Positions 17,888-27,301 of a stretch of DNA of 64,000 nt are shown one piece after another (positions within the stretch are counted from its first letter, which is position 1; each line of letters starts with the position of its first letter). The notes beneath the pieces were generated by a model. The model was not told the DNA's origin and searched no databases. It saw only the letters and a list, made by a program, of their open reading frames with translations. A program made the translations under genes and the position numbers. This DNA is from Pseudomonas asplenii (GTDB taxonomy: Bacteria > Pseudomonadota > Gammaproteobacteria > Pseudomonadales > Pseudomonadaceae). The stretch spans positions 620,001 through 684,000 of the forward strand of contig NZ_LT629777.1 of assembly GCF_900105475.1 (NCBI RefSeq), written 5' to 3'.

Positions 17888-18757
17888 ATGCCCCTACCCG
17901 ATTTCCTGGCCAGCTACCCGCTGGCCTTTGTTTTTTGCGCACTCATTCTCGGCCTGATCGTCGGCAGCTTTATCAACGTCGTCGTCTGGCGACTGCCGAA
18001 AATGCTCGAGCGCGACTGGCGCGCCCAGGCACACGATGTACTCGGCCTGCCGCCCCCCGCCCACACCTCGGCCTATAACCTGTTGCTGCCGCATTCGCAT
18101 TGTCCGCACTGCAACCATCGCATCCGAGCCTGGGAAAACCTGCCACTGCTCAGTTACGCCCTGCTACGCGGCAGATGCTCAAGCTGCAAGGCCCCGATCA
18201 GCAAGCGCTACCCGCTGACCGAACTGGCCTGCGGCCTGCTCTCGGCATTTATCGCCTGGCACTTCGGCTTCGGCTGGCCTGCCGGCTTGATGCTGGTGCT
18301 GACCTCGGGGCTGCTGGCCATGAGCCTGATCGATGCCGACCACCAGATACTCCCCGACGTCCTGGTACTGCCCCTGCTCTGGCTGGGCCTGATCGCCAAC
18401 CACTTCGCGATGTTCACCTCGCTGAACGATGCACTGTGGGGCGCCGTCGCCGGTTATCTGAGCCTGTGGTCGGTGTATTGGGTATTCAAGCTGTTGACCG
18501 GCAAGGAAGGCATGGGCCATGGCGACTTCAAGCTGCTGGCGATGCTCGGCGCCTGGGGCGGCTGGCAAATACTGCCGCTGACCATCCTGCTGTCGTCACT
18601 GGTAGGCGCGATACTCGGGCTGATTCTGCTGCGCCTGCGTAACGCCCAGACCTCGACGCCGATCCCCTTTGGCCCTTATCTGGCGATTGCCGGCTGGATT
18701 GCATTGCTCTGGGGTGGTCAAATAACCGCCTCCTATCTGCAATTTGCCGGCTTCTAA
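17888..18757 (+). CDS. pilD: Prepilin peptidase / N-methyltransferase PilD
   Basis: Bifunctional inner-membrane aspartyl protease that removes type IV prepilin and pseudopilin leaders and N-methylates the new Phe1. The 289-residue product keeps the zinc-binding cysteines C72, C75, C97 and C100 and the catalytic aspartates D149 (LIDADHQ) and D213 (GHGDFKLL), at the same numbers as in P. aeruginosa. It should process PilA, FimU, PilV, PilW, PilX, PilE and FimT from this window, and any type II secretion pseudopilins elsewhere. Its stop overlaps the coaE ATG by one base. Confidence 0.98.
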   Translation: MPLPDFLASYPLAFVFCALILGLIVGSFINVVVWRLPKMLERDWRAQAHDVLGLPPPAHTSAYNLLLPHSHCPHCNHRIRAWENLPLLSYALLRGRCSSCKAPISKRYPLTELACGLLSAFIAWHFGFGWPAGLMLVLTSGLLAMSLIDADHQILPDVLVLPLLWLGLIANHFAMFTSLNDALWGAVAGYLSLWSVYWVFKLLTGKEGMGHGDFKLLAMLGAWGGWQILPLTILLSSLVGAILGLILLRLRNAQTSTPIPFGPYLAIAGWIALLWGGQITASYLQFAGF

Positions 18758-19380
18758 TGACCACACCCGTTGCAAAACCCTGGATTCTCGGCCTGACCGG
18801 CGGCATCGGCAGTGGCAAGAGCGCTGCCGCCCAGCACTTCATCGACCTGGGTATTCACGCCGTGGATGCCGACCACGCCGCCCGCTGGGTGGTGGAACCC
18901 GGTCGTCCGGCGTTGCAGAAGATTGCCGAACACTTTGGCCCAGGCGTACTGCAGGCTGACGGTCAGCTTGATCGGACCGCCCTGCGCAAGCTGATTTTCG
19001 AGGATGCCGGGCAACGGCGCTGGCTGGAAGCACTGCTGCACCCATTGATAGCTGCAGAGATTGCCAGCCACCTGGCCAGGGCACAGTCGCCCTACGCGAT
19101 TCTGGTTTCACCACTGCTGATAGAATCCGGCCAGTACGCCACGACCCAGCGCGTGCTGGTCATCGACGCGCCGCAGGCGCTGCAGATGCAGCGCACCCTG
19201 CAACGAGACCAGACCAGCGAAGAACAGGTGCAAGCCATCCTCAAGGCTCAGGCCAGTCGCGAGGAACGCCTGAAACATGCCGATGATGTGCTGGTCAACG
19301 ATCGCGACCTCGCCTGGCTGCACAGCGAAGTCGAGCGCCTGCACACCTTTTACCTGACTTTACCTGGAGGCCGAACATGA
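18757..19380 (+). CDS. coaE: Dephospho-CoA kinase
   Basis: Phosphorylates the 3'-hydroxyl of dephospho-CoA, the last step of coenzyme A synthesis. The 207-residue product starts with the P-loop GGIGSGKSA, followed by [13 protein letters not shown] (substrate-binding DAD region), HPLI and the lid segment. It is embedded in the pilBCD transcript by overlapping stop and start codons, a constant arrangement in Pseudomonas. Confidence 0.97.
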   Translation: MTTPVAKPWILGLTGGIGSGKSAAAQHFIDLGIHAVDADHAARWVVEPGRPALQKIAEHFGPGVLQADGQLDRTALRKLIFEDAGQRRWLEALLHPLIAAEIASHLARAQSPYAILVSPLLIESGQYATTQRVLVIDAPQALQMQRTLQRDQTSEEQVQAILKAQASREERLKHADDVLVNDRDLAWLHSEVERLHTFYLTLPGGRT

Positions 19381-19580
19381 GCCAGTCCCTGACCGTCGAA
19401 TGCCCAACCTGCGGAGCCCCCGTGGAATGGAAAGCGACCAATACCCACCGACCATTCTGCTCCGATCGCTGCAAGCTGATCGACCTGGGCGCGTGGGCGG
19501 CGGAAGAGCACAAGATCCCTGTCAGCCCGGATGCCGAGGAAGAGCTGTTTTCCGAAGAACTGTCACCGCGCACTCATTGA
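19377..19580 (+). CDS. yacG: DNA gyrase inhibitor YacG (zinc-binding)
   Basis: A 67-residue zinc protein with C9-x2-C12 and C28-x3-C32 (ECPTCGAP ... [14 protein letters not shown]). E. coli YacG binds GyrB and blocks DNA binding by gyrase. It overlaps coaE by four bases (ATGA) and ends the pilB transcript. It is convergent with the next small gene. Confidence 0.95.
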   Translation: MSQSLTVECPTCGAPVEWKATNTHRPFCSDRCKLIDLGAWAAEEHKIPVSPDAEEELFSEELSPRTH

Positions 19581-19591
19581 GCCAGCACTGA

Positions 19592-19807
19592 TCAGGGTCG
19601 CATGAAGCTGTAGTCCTGATCGTCATCGAGGTTTTCGGCGAGAAACTGCAACTCGTCGGCCAGATCCTCGGCACTGCGCAACGCCTTGCTCTGCTGCACC
19701 ACCGCACTGAGCAGGGCCCGCAGCCCCAGCCCCGGTTCGAATCCCACGGCCTGTGCGGCATCCAGACTGGCCTGCACTTCCTGACGCGCCCATTCGTACA
19801 CACTCAT
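19592..19807 (-). CDS. Small conserved hypothetical protein
   Basis: A 71-residue acidic, helical protein beginning MSVYEWARQEVQASLDAA. The ATG at 19807 is preceded by GAGG. It sits downstream of yacG and converges with it, as a small conserved gene does in P. aeruginosa. It has no cysteines, signal peptide or membrane segment. The function is unknown. Confidence 0.78.
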   Translation of the reverse strand: MSVYEWARQEVQASLDAAQAVGFEPGLGLRALLSAVVQQSKALRSAEDLADELQFLAENLDDDQDYSFMRP

Positions 19808-19874
19808 CACTGCGCCTCTCCCCGGGTGTTTTCCCCAGCATGAGCGCCCTGCGCATCGAGTTATTTGATGCAGA

Positions 19875-20573
19875 TCAACGGGAGTTCCCGGGCGGATCGT
19901 TGTCCTTCCAGGGCGCTGACAGGTAACGCGTACGGTTGAAGGTTTCCAGCCATTCGGGGCAGAACACCACCAGCGCACTGATCACCGTGCCATTGATGAA
20001 AGCTTCGGGGAAGATGATCAACCAGAGGTAACCGACAAAGTCCTCCAGCCATTCCGGCATCGCGAAAATTCCGTCAAACCACAGCAAGGCCAGGCTCGCC
20101 AACAAGCAGAGCAACGCCGCCAGGGCCGCAGCGAAAAACCCCGAACAGAAGATGTAGACGAAGGGATTGCGCGGCTGGGCGCGCTCTACCCGCCTCGCAC
20201 AGACCTCGGTGACCAGCACCGGCAACAGGATCAGCAACGTGCCGTTGACACCCAGAGCCGCCAGGTCTTGTCGTCCCAATAGCACCAGCCCGAGCTGCGC
20301 CACCAAGGCGCCGACGATCGCCAGCGGCCAATCGAGCAACAGGGTGACCGCAGTAAGACCGATGAAGTGATAGGACACGCCACTGTCGAAATCGCGGCGC
20401 AACAACCAGAGCAGGAACAAGGCGAACACGGTGCCGAACAACAGATGTTGGCGCCGGCTGTCGGTGAACAACTCGACCCAGGGCGAACGCCAGATCGCCC
20501 ACAGCACCACGGGCAGATAGATCAGCCAGCCGATGATCAGGCTGCCGGGTGACAGCAATTGCGCACCGATCAT
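19875..20573 (-). CDS. Energy-coupling factor transporter permease-like membrane protein
   Basis: A 232-residue protein with about seven membrane helices, resembling the CbiM/COG3235 group of vitamin or metal uptake permeases. Short motifs include FHFIGLT-like YHFIGLTAV and ALGVNGTLL. ATG at 20573 is preferred, because AAGGAG then lies ten bases upstream; a GTG two codons earlier would be too close to it. No ATPase or T-component gene is adjacent, so the transported substrate and partners are unknown. Confidence 0.82.
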   Translation of the reverse strand: MIGAQLLSPGSLIIGWLIYLPVVLWAIWRSPWVELFTDSRRQHLLFGTVFALFLLWLLRRDFDSGVSYHFIGLTAVTLLLDWPLAIVGALVAQLGLVLLGRQDLAALGVNGTLLILLPVLVTEVCARRVERAQPRNPFVYIFCSGFFAAALAALLCLLASLALLWFDGIFAMPEWLEDFVGYLWLIIFPEAFINGTVISALVVFCPEWLETFNRTRYLSAPWKDNDPPGNSR

Positions 20574-20692
20574 GAGCACCGAACTCCTTGTCCGCGTAGG
20601 GCCTACAGTCTACACCGGGCAATACGGCGCCGGCCCGGATAAAGTCCACAGGCCACTTCCTGCTGTCACGATTTCAACGCTAAGCTTGGGCC

Positions 20693-21322
20693 ATGGACGA
20701 CTCAGACTTCTTACGCTTGCTGACCATCCAGGCCGAGCAAGCCAACATGTTTCTTTCCAATGCCCGCAAATGGGAGCGTGAGCGTTGGGTCTGCCAACGC
20801 CTGCTGCAAGGACTGAACGTGCCGTACCGTCACGAGGACTTCCACCCAGCAGGCCAGGAGCCCCCGGACGTACTGTTTCGCGATGCCTGCTTCGAGGTGT
20901 TTTTCGTCCTCGATGAAGGCCGCCGCCTCAACGACGAATGGCGTGAGGAACTGCAACGCCGGCGCAGCGCGTTTTCCCTGAGCCAACTGGTACGCCGCGA
21001 GGCCAAGCCCAGGCGTATTCCCGCCTCGGAGTTGCTGCTGCGCCTGGCGCCGACCCTGCGCAAGAAAGCCCATAACTACAAGGAACGCGGCCTGGACCTG
21101 GGCGAGTTGGACATCATTGCCTTCGCCAGCCTCAAGCGCGAGGTGCTGGATCTCAACAGCCACTTCCCGCCGCCCACCGAATACCTGCGCCAGGGGTGGC
21201 GCTCGTTATCCCTGGTCGGGCCGACCTTCGCCCGGGTACTGTTCGCCCACCCGGATGCCCCCGACTTCCTGCGCGGCAACCTGGGACGCAGCATCGTTTT
21301 CGATGTGGGCATCAGCCTGTAG
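20693..21322 (+). CDS. DUF1780 family protein
   Basis: A 209-residue soluble protein of the Pseudomonas DUF1780 family. The central segment (HEDFHPAGQEPPDVLFRDACFEVFFVLDEGRR) contains the spaced acidic residues of a nuclease-like PD-(D/E)XK fold, with PPDVLF ... FEVFFVL at the usual places. That reading is inference from pattern. No partner is obvious beyond the downstream small membrane gene. Confidence 0.85.
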   Translation: MDDSDFLRLLTIQAEQANMFLSNARKWERERWVCQRLLQGLNVPYRHEDFHPAGQEPPDVLFRDACFEVFFVLDEGRRLNDEWREELQRRRSAFSLSQLVRREAKPRRIPASELLLRLAPTLRKKAHNYKERGLDLGELDIIAFASLKREVLDLNSHFPPPTEYLRQGWRSLSLVGPTFARVLFAHPDAPDFLRGNLGRSIVFDVGISL

Positions 21323-21492
21323 TTTCCTGAAGCAATGGCCGCTCGGATGATACAAAGCGTTATCATTGAGCCGAAACGTCGACCTCGGGTACGACGAACA
21401 CGCCCGGCAGGTGGCTATGCTCCAGTAACGCCATGGGAGTCTGCATGTAGCGTTTACACATTCGGTAACGTCTATCTGAGGAGAGCTTCTTT

Positions 21493-21666
21493 ATGAGCAG
21501 CCGCCTGAACCCGGAAGACCAGAAGCATGTCGAAGAGTACCTGCAACTATCCCAACACCAGGTCGAGCGCCGGCCCTTTCGGCCGTGGATGCTCCTGGTG
21601 GTGGTGCTCATCGCGGTGATCGGCCTGGGTCTGCTGAGCCGCCTCCTGAGTTATCTGGTGCTATGA
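21493..21666 (+). CDS. DUF3094 family small membrane protein
   Basis: A 57-residue protein with a charged N-terminal half (LNPEDQKHVEEYLQ) and one C-terminal membrane helix (MLLVVVLIAVIGLGLLSRLL). GAGGAGAG precedes the ATG. It lies 63 bases before ndh on the same strand and is conserved there in Pseudomonas; a tail-anchored role near the respiratory chain is possible but unproven. Confidence 0.82.
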   Translation: MSSRLNPEDQKHVEEYLQLSQHQVERRPFRPWMLLVVVLIAVIGLGLLSRLLSYLVL

Positions 21667-21729
21667 GCTGCCTTGCGCTCGCCCGGATAACGCAGGCACA
21701 GATTTCCTTTAGCCTTGCGAGATATCCCT

Positions 21730-23037
21730 ATGAACCATCGTATCGTGATCGTTGGCGGCGGCGCCGGCGGCCTGGAGTTGGCGACCCGCCTGGGTAAGAC
21801 TCTGGGTAAACGTGGCAGCGCCAGCATCGTGCTGGTCGACGCGAACCTGACACACATCTGGAAGCCACTGCTGCACGAAGTGGCCGCCGGCTCCCTGAAC
21901 TCTTCGGAAGACGAACTCAATTATGTCGCCCAGGCGAAATGGAACCACTTCGAGTTCCAGCTGGGCCGCATGAGCGGGCTCGATCGCGCCGGGAAAAAGA
22001 TCCAGCTGGCCGCGACCTATGATGAACACGGCGTGGAACTGCTGCCGGCACGTGAATTGGGTTATGACACCCTGGTGATCGCTGTCGGTAGCACCACCAA
22101 CGATTTCGGCACCCAGGGCGCCGCGCAGCACTGCCTGTTCCTCGACACCCGCAAGCAGGCCGAACGCTTTCACCAGCAGTTGCTCAACCACTATCTGCGG
22201 GCCCACGCCGGAAACCACGATGCTCCCGAGCAGATGATCAGCGTCGCCATCGTCGGTGCCGGTGCCACCGGCGTGGAGCTGGCCGCCGAACTGCACAACG
22301 CGGCCCATGAACTGGCAGCCTATGGCCTGGACCGGATCAAACCGGAAAACATGCACATCACCCTGATCGAAGCCGGTCCACGGGTGTTGCCGGCCTTGCC
22401 GGAGCGGATCAGCGGACCTGTGCATAAAACCCTGGAAAAGCTCGGGGTGCGGGTCATGACCAACGCCTCGGTCAGCGAAGTGACCGCCGAAAGCCTGGTC
22501 ACCGCGGATGGCCAGGTCATTCCGGCGAGCCTCAAGGTCTGGGCTGCCGGTATTCGCGCGCCCGGCTTCCTCAAGGACATCGACGGCCTGGAGAGCAACC
22601 GGATCAACCAACTCCAGGTGTTGCCGACCCTGCAGACCACCCGCGACGAAAACATCTTCGCCTTTGGCGACTGCGCGGCCTGCCCACAGCCGGGTACCGA
22701 CCGCAACGTGCCACCCCGGGCACAAGCGGCCCATCAGCAGGCATCGCTGCTGGCCAAGTCACTGAAACAACGGGTTGAAGGCAAGACTCAGGCCCTGCCG
22801 GAGTATCGCTACACCGACTACGGCTCGCTGATTTCGCTGTCGCGTTTCTCGGCCGTCGGCAACCTGATGGGCAACCTGACCGGCAGCGTGATGCTTGAGG
22901 GTTGGCTGGCGCGGATGTTCTACGTGTCGCTGTATCGCATGCACCAGATGGCGCTGTATGGCACATTCCGCACGCTGATGCTGATGCTGGGAAGCCGGAT
23001 CGGGCGCGGGACCGATCCGCGGTTGAAACTGCACTGA
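21730..23037 (+). CDS. ndh: NADH dehydrogenase type II (NDH-2)
   Basis: Single-subunit, non-proton-pumping NADH:quinone oxidoreductase on the inner face of the cytoplasmic membrane. At 435 residues it has two Rossmann motifs: FAD-binding IVIVGGGAGGLELA (residues 5-18) and NADH-binding VAIVGAGATGVELAAEL at about 178. The second FAD contact is FAFGDCAACP, and a C-terminal amphipathic region provides membrane attachment. The start is ATG at 21730. A bidirectional terminator shared with the tRNA cluster follows. Confidence 0.97.
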   Translation: MNHRIVIVGGGAGGLELATRLGKTLGKRGSASIVLVDANLTHIWKPLLHEVAAGSLNSSEDELNYVAQAKWNHFEFQLGRMSGLDRAGKKIQLAATYDEHGVELLPARELGYDTLVIAVGSTTNDFGTQGAAQHCLFLDTRKQAERFHQQLLNHYLRAHAGNHDAPEQMISVAIVGAGATGVELAAELHNAAHELAAYGLDRIKPENMHITLIEAGPRVLPALPERISGPVHKTLEKLGVRVMTNASVSEVTAESLVTADGQVIPASLKVWAAGIRAPGFLKDIDGLESNRINQLQVLPTLQTTRDENIFAFGDCAACPQPGTDRNVPPRAQAAHQQASLLAKSLKQRVEGKTQALPEYRYTDYGSLISLSRFSAVGNLMGNLTGSVMLEGWLARMFYVSLYRMHQMALYGTFRTLMLMLGSRIGRGTDPRLKLH

Positions 23038-23123
23038 TCGATCAGCAGGTCGACGAGGCAGCCCTGGCGGCTGCCTCACTGGCAAGGGTCTCTTATTCGG
23101 CAACAGCGCTGAAAAACAGGCAA

Positions 23124-23151
23124 AAAAAAGCACCCTTTCGGGTGCTTTTTT
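23124..23151. terminator. Bidirectional terminator between ndh and tRNA cluster
   Basis: AAAAAAGCACCC-TTTC-GGGTGCTTTTTT is a perfect stem with A and T tracts, so it can end ndh on the plus strand and the tRNA operon on the minus strand. Confidence 0.92.
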
Positions 23152-23158
23152 CTGAATA

Positions 23159-23235
23159 TGGTCGGGGTAAGGGGATTCGAACTCCTGACATCCTGCTCCC
23201 AAAGCAGGCGCGCTACCGGACTGCGCTATACCCCG
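23159..23235 (-). tRNA. tRNA-Pro (anticodon UGG), copy 1
   Basis: A 77-base gene on the minus strand with CGGGGTATAGCGCAGT at the 5' end, anticodon loop TTTGGGA, and an encoded CCA. It is identical over all 77 bases to the copy at 23410-23486. It is the last gene of the cluster. Confidence 0.97.
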
Positions 23236-23237
23236 GT

Positions 23238-23266
23238 AAAAAAAAGGCACCCTCAAGAGGCGCCTT
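23238..23266 (-). terminator. Internal terminator-like hairpin inside the tRNA cluster
   Basis: On the minus strand, AAGGCGCCTC-TTGA-GAGGGTGCCTT forms an imperfect stem followed by seven or more Ts. It lies between tRNA-Lys and the distal tRNA-Pro copy and may lower expression of that copy. Confidence 0.7.
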
Positions 23267-23328
23267 CTTCGATCAGCGCTTTTGGCCTCTGATCTTAAGA
23301 TTCGATTCCAGCGAACTGGTCTCAAAAA

Positions 23329-23404
23329 TGGTGGGTCGTGTGGGATTCGAACCTACGACCAATTGGTTAAAAGCCAACTGCTCTACCAACTGAGCTAACG
23401 ACCC
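23329..23404 (-). tRNA. tRNA-Lys (anticodon UUU)
   Basis: A 76-base cloverleaf on the minus strand: GGGTCGTTAGCTCAGT, anticodon loop CTTTTAA, T-loop GGTTCGAATCC, CCA encoded. It sits between two identical tRNA-Pro genes. Confidence 0.97.
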
Positions 23405-23409
23405 AAAAA

Positions 23410-23486
23410 TGGTCGGGGTAAGGGGATTCGAACTCCTGACATCCTGCTCCCAAAGCAGGCGCGCTACCGGACTGCGCTATACCCCG
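23410..23486 (-). tRNA. tRNA-Pro (anticodon UGG), copy 2
   Basis: A 77-base gene on the minus strand, identical in sequence to the copy at 23159-23235, CCA encoded. It is separated from tRNA-Lys by 5 bases and from tRNA-Asn by 9 bases. Confidence 0.97.
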
Positions 23487-23495
23487 ATTTGAAAT

Positions 23496-23571
23496 TGGCT
23501 CCGTGACCAGGACTCGAACCTGGGACCCAATGATTAACAGTCATTTGCTCTACCGACTGAGCTATCACGGA
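23496..23571 (-). tRNA. tRNA-Asn (anticodon GUU)
   Basis: A 76-base cloverleaf on the minus strand: TCCGTGATAGCTCAGT, anticodon loop CTGTTAA, T-loop GGTTCGAGTCC, CCA encoded. It is the first gene of the tRNA operon, about 95 bases downstream of the predicted start site. Confidence 0.97.
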
Positions 23572-23671
23572 ACAACATATTTCAAGTTACAACGTTAACG
23601 CTTCAATTCCATCGCTGGCCTTGACTCTTCGCCGCTCTCGCATCGCTGCGTTTGCGTCTCTGAGGCGCGTC

Positions 23672-23699
23672 ATTCTACAACCTTTTCATCATCTGTCAA
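23672..23699 (-). promoter_or_regulatory. Promoter of the tRNA-Asn-Pro-Lys-Pro operon
   Basis: A perfect TTGACA and a TAGAAT box lie on the minus strand 16 bp apart. They are followed by a GC-rich discriminator (GACGCGCC) typical of stable-RNA promoters under stringent control. Confidence 0.85.
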
Positions 23700-23830
23700 C
23701 CCTTAAATTGCTTTCAAGACACTGAATTTGCAATCTTTTTTCTGGGATTCCCTTTGAGGGGAAGATCAGGGGTGACCGTGTTGCGGGGCGCACTTTACAA
23801 GCCTTTTTCACTGAATTCAACATCTTGCCG

Positions 23831-23861
23831 AAAAAAAGGGCCTTGCGGCGCAAGGCCCTTT
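23831..23861 (-). terminator. Rho-independent terminator of clpB
   Basis: On the minus strand, AAAGGGCCTTGC / GCAAGGCCCTTT forms a long stem followed by TTTTTTT, 20 bases after the clpB stop. Confidence 0.93.
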
Positions 23862-23881
23862 CACGTCAGTGCCGCAACGCC

Positions 23882-26446
23882 TCAGGCAAAGACGATCTCG
23901 TCGTTCTCCACCCGGCCTGTAATGCTGGTCCCCGGCACAAAGCGTCCCGACAGGATCAACTGGGCCAGCGGGTTCTCGATCCAGCGCTGGATCGCCCGTT
24001 TCAGCGGCCGCGCACCATAGACCGGGTCGTAACCCACGGCGATGAGCTTGTCCAACGCCTCGTCACTCAGGGCCAGGCTCAGCTCGCGCTCGGCCAGGCG
24101 ACCGCGCAGGCGGCCCAACTGGATTTCGGTGATGCCGGCAATCTGATCACGGGCCAGCGGCTCGAAGATCACCACCTCATCGACCCGGTTGATGAACTCC
24201 GGCCGGAAGTGGCTGCCCAGTGCATCCATGACCGCTGCCCGCTGGGCTTCACGGTCACCGGCCAGTTCCTGGATCTGCACCGAGCCAAGGTTGGAGGTCA
24301 TCACCACCACGGTGTTGCGGAAATCCACGGTACGGCCATGGCTATCCGTCAGACGGCCATCCTCCAGCACCTGCAGCAGGATGTTGAACACATCCGGATG
24401 CGCCTTCTCCACTTCATCCAGCAGGATCACCGAATACGGTTTGCGACGCACGGCCTCGGTCAGATAACCGCCCTCTTCATAGCCGACATACCCCGGAGGC
24501 GCACCGATCAGGCGAGCCACGGAGTGCTTCTCCATGAACTCGGACATGTCGACTCGGACCATCGCCTCTTCGGTGTCGAACAGGAACTCGGCCAGGGCCT
24601 TGCACAGCTCGGTCTTACCGACCCCGGTCGGGCCGAGGAACATGAACGAACCGCTCGGCCGATTCGGATCGGACAAGCCGGCACGGGAACGTCGCACCGC
24701 ATTGGCCACCGCAACCACGGCTTCGCTCTGGCCGATAACGCGCTGGTGCAGCAGGCTTTCCATCTTCAGCAGTTTTTCCCGCTCGCCCTCGAGCATTTTC
24801 GACACAGGAATGCCGGTCCACTTCGACACCACCTCGGCAATTTCTTCCTCGGTGACCTTGCTGCGCAACAACTGGTTCTCGCTGTGGCCATGCTGGTCGA
24901 CCATCTGCAGACTGCGCTCCAGGTCCGGAATCACGCCGTACTGCAGCTCAGCCATGCGATTGAGGTCGCCCTTGCGGCGTGCAGCCTCCAGTTCCTGGCG
25001 CGACTGTTCGATTTTCTGCTGGATCTGCGCCGAGCCCTGCACTTCGGCCTTTTCCGAAGCCCAGATCTCTTCCAGGTCGGAGTACTCACGCTCCAGCCGG
25101 GCGATGTCTTCCTGAAGCTTGTCCAGGCGCTTGATCGCCGCCTCGTCGTCCTCTTTCTTCAGTGCCTGGGCTTCGACCTTGAGCTGAATCAGGCGCCGTT
25201 CCAGACGATCGAGCACTTCAGGCTTGGAGTCGATCTCCATGCGGATGCGGCTGGCGGCCTCGTCGATCAGGTCGATGGCCTTGTCCGGCAACTGGCGGTC
25301 AGTGATATAGCGATGGCTGAGCTTGGCAGCGGCAATGATTGCCCCATCGGTGATCGCCACCTTGTGATGCACTTCATAACGCTCTTTCAGGCCGCGCAGG
25401 ATAGCGATGGTGTCTTCCTCGCTCGGCTCATCCACCAGCACCTTCTGGAAGCGCCGTTCGAGCGCCGCATCCTTCTCTATATATTGACGGTACTCGTTGA
25501 GGGTGGTCGCACCGACGCAATGCAACTCGCCACGCGCCAGTGCCGGCTTGAGCATATTGCCCGCATCCATCGAGCCCTCGCCCTTGCCGGCGCCGACCAT
25601 GGTGTGCAGTTCGTCGATGAACAGGATGATCTGCCCTTCCTGCTTCGACAGCTCATTGAGCAAGGCCTTGAGCCGCTCCTCGAACTCGCCGCGGTACTTG
25701 GCGCCAGCAATCAGCGCGCCCATGTCCAGCGACAACAGGCGCTTGCCCTTGAGGCCATCGGGCACTTCGCCGTTGATGATGCGCTGGGCCAGGCCCTCGG
25801 CAATGGCGGTCTTGCCCACGCCGGGCTCGCCGATCAGCACCGGGTTGTTCTTGGTCCGCCGCTGCAGCACCTGAATCGTACGACGGATCTCGTCGTCGCG
25901 ACCGATCACCGGGTCGAGCTTGCCGTCCTCGGCGCGCTTGGTCAGGTCGACGGTGTATTTGTCCAGGGCCTGGCGCGATTCCTCGACGTTGGCGTCATTG
26001 ACCGCCGCGCCGCCGCGCAGGTTATTGATCGCGTTCTCCAGGGCCTTCTTGCTCACCCCCTGGCCGAGCAGCAGCTTGCCCAGCTTGCTGTTCTCGTCCA
26101 TGGCGGCGAGCAGCACCAGTTCGCTGGAGATGAATTGGTCACCCTTCTGCTGGGCCAGGCGATCGGCCTGGTTCAACAGGCGTGCCATATCCTGCGACAT
26201 GTTCACGTCGCCGGTGGGATTCTGGATTTTCGGCAGTTTGTCGAGTTCCTTGCTCAACTCCTTGCGCAGGCTGTTGACCTCGAAGCCTACCTGCATGAGC
26301 AGGGGTTTGATCGAACCACCCTGCTGCTCCAGCAACGCCTGTAGCAAGTGGGCGGGTTCGATGGCCGGATGATCAAGGCCAACGGCCAGGGATTGGGCAT
26401 CGGACAAGGCCAACTGCAATTTGCTGGTTAATCGGTCTATACGCAT
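23882..26446 (-). CDS. clpB: ATP-dependent chaperone ClpB
   Basis: Hexameric AAA+ disaggregase that threads aggregated proteins and works with DnaK. At 854 residues it has the N-terminal Clp_N repeats (1-145), NBD1 with Walker [10 protein letters not shown] near 206, a long coiled-coil middle domain (about 400-525), NBD2 with Walker [10 protein letters not shown] near 604, and a C-terminal D2-small domain. A clear sigma-32-type promoter precedes it and a strong terminator follows, so it is probably monocistronic and heat induced. Confidence 0.98.
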   Translation of the reverse strand: MRIDRLTSKLQLALSDAQSLAVGLDHPAIEPAHLLQALLEQQGGSIKPLLMQVGFEVNSLRKELSKELDKLPKIQNPTGDVNMSQDMARLLNQADRLAQQKGDQFISSELVLLAAMDENSKLGKLLLGQGVSKKALENAINNLRGGAAVNDANVEESRQALDKYTVDLTKRAEDGKLDPVIGRDDEIRRTIQVLQRRTKNNPVLIGEPGVGKTAIAEGLAQRIINGEVPDGLKGKRLLSLDMGALIAGAKYRGEFEERLKALLNELSKQEGQIILFIDELHTMVGAGKGEGSMDAGNMLKPALARGELHCVGATTLNEYRQYIEKDAALERRFQKVLVDEPSEEDTIAILRGLKERYEVHHKVAITDGAIIAAAKLSHRYITDRQLPDKAIDLIDEAASRIRMEIDSKPEVLDRLERRLIQLKVEAQALKKEDDEAAIKRLDKLQEDIARLEREYSDLEEIWASEKAEVQGSAQIQQKIEQSRQELEAARRKGDLNRMAELQYGVIPDLERSLQMVDQHGHSENQLLRSKVTEEEIAEVVSKWTGIPVSKMLEGEREKLLKMESLLHQRVIGQSEAVVAVANAVRRSRAGLSDPNRPSGSFMFLGPTGVGKTELCKALAEFLFDTEEAMVRVDMSEFMEKHSVARLIGAPPGYVGYEEGGYLTEAVRRKPYSVILLDEVEKAHPDVFNILLQVLEDGRLTDSHGRTVDFRNTVVVMTSNLGSVQIQELAGDREAQRAAVMDALGSHFRPEFINRVDEVVIFEPLARDQIAGITEIQLGRLRGRLAERELSLALSDEALDKLIAVGYDPVYGARPLKRAIQRWIENPLAQLILSGRFVPGTSITGRVENDEIVFA

Positions 26447-26518
26447 TAGTCACCTTCCTTTTGAGCAGGCCGGAGCGATGAACACACCTGAATAGAGAAG
26501 CCTGCCAGATGCTCCTAT

Positions 26519-26546
26519 AGATACGGGCGATTCCGGGAGTTTCAAG
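26519..26546 (-). promoter_or_regulatory. Sigma-32 heat-shock promoter of clpB
   Basis: Minus-strand CTTGAA (26541-26546), a 14-bp spacer and CCGTATCT (26519-26526) match CTTGAA-N13-15-CCCCATNT at 12 of 13 specified positions or close to it. The start site falls about 66 bases before the clpB ATG. Confidence 0.75.
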
Positions 26547-26575
26547 CGCCGAAGATTGACACAGGTCAGGAGAGT

Positions 26576-27301
26576 CTAGTCTTCAAGCCAGACGAGGGAG
26601 GCAAAACGACCGGTGCGTGGACTGCGCCGGTAGGAATAGAAGCGCGGATCGGAGACGGTACACAAGCCGCCACCGTACACAGCAGTGACACCCCGTGCCG
26701 TCAGGCGCAGGCGCGCCAGGGTATAGATGTCGGCCATGAAGCGGCCAGCGTTGTGACTGGGTACGAAGGCCTCGGTGGTTTGCGGATGAGTGGCGATGAA
26801 TGCCTCACGCACTTCCGCCCCCACTTCGAACGCCTGGGGGCCAATAGCCGGGCCCAGCCAGACCAGAATGTCCGAAGGCGCCACGTCGAGGCTATCGACG
26901 GTCGCCTCCAGCACACCCGCCGCCAAGCCGCGCCAGCCGGCATGAGCGGCAGCCACGCGAGTCCCGGCGCGGTCACAGAACAAGGCCGGCAGACAATCGG
27001 CGGTCATCGCCGTGCAGGCCACGCCCGGTGTCATCGTCCAACTGCCATCGGCCTCGACGGTCAGGTCTGGATCGGCCTCGACCACCACCACCCCATGCAC
27101 CTGGCGCAACCAGGCCGGCCGAATGGAGAAAGCGCTATCGAGGCGTCGACGGTTTTCGGCAACGGCGGCCGGATCGTCCTCGACATGATCGCCCAGGTTC
27201 AGGCTGTCGAACGGTGCCTGGCTGATACCGCCCGAGCGAGTGGTGACGCACGCCCTGACCCGCGCCGGCGCAGGCCAGTCCGGAATCAGGAAGTCGTTCA
27301 C
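26576..27301 (-). CDS. pgeF: Peptidoglycan editing factor PgeF (YfiH / DUF152)
   Basis: A 241-residue multicopper-oxidase-fold protein. The E. coli homologue clears mis-incorporated L-Ser from UDP-MurNAc precursors, and relatives act on purine nucleosides. Zinc ligands are H69 (RQVHG), C103 (TADCLP) and H120 (AAHAGWRG). It is translated from an ATG that overlaps the rluD stop by four bases. Older annotations call the family laccase-like. Confidence 0.95.
   Translation of the reverse strand: MNDFLIPDWPAPARVRACVTTRSGGISQAPFDSLNLGDHVEDDPAAVAENRRRLDSAFSIRPAWLRQVHGVVVVEADPDLTVEADGSWTMTPGVACTAMTADCLPALFCDRAGTRVAAAHAGWRGLAAGVLEATVDSLDVAPSDILVWLGPAIGPQAFEVGAEVREAFIATHPQTTEAFVPSHNAGRFMADIYTLARLRLTARGVTAVYGGGLCTVSDPRFYSYRRSPRTGRFASLVWLED

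Larger units (their letters stand above)
23572..23881. other. Intergenic region between tRNA operon and clpB
   Basis: This 310-bp stretch carries the tRNA operon leader and promoter on the minus strand and the clpB terminator. No coding region is supported; the segment around 23700-23830 shows nothing else. Confidence 0.65.

Noticed and set aside
23825..26344. 839-codon open frame on the plus strand opposite clpB
   Set aside because: It is the antisense shadow of a high-GC gene; the composition (many His, Gln, Arg, Leu) has no domain and clpB explains the region fully.
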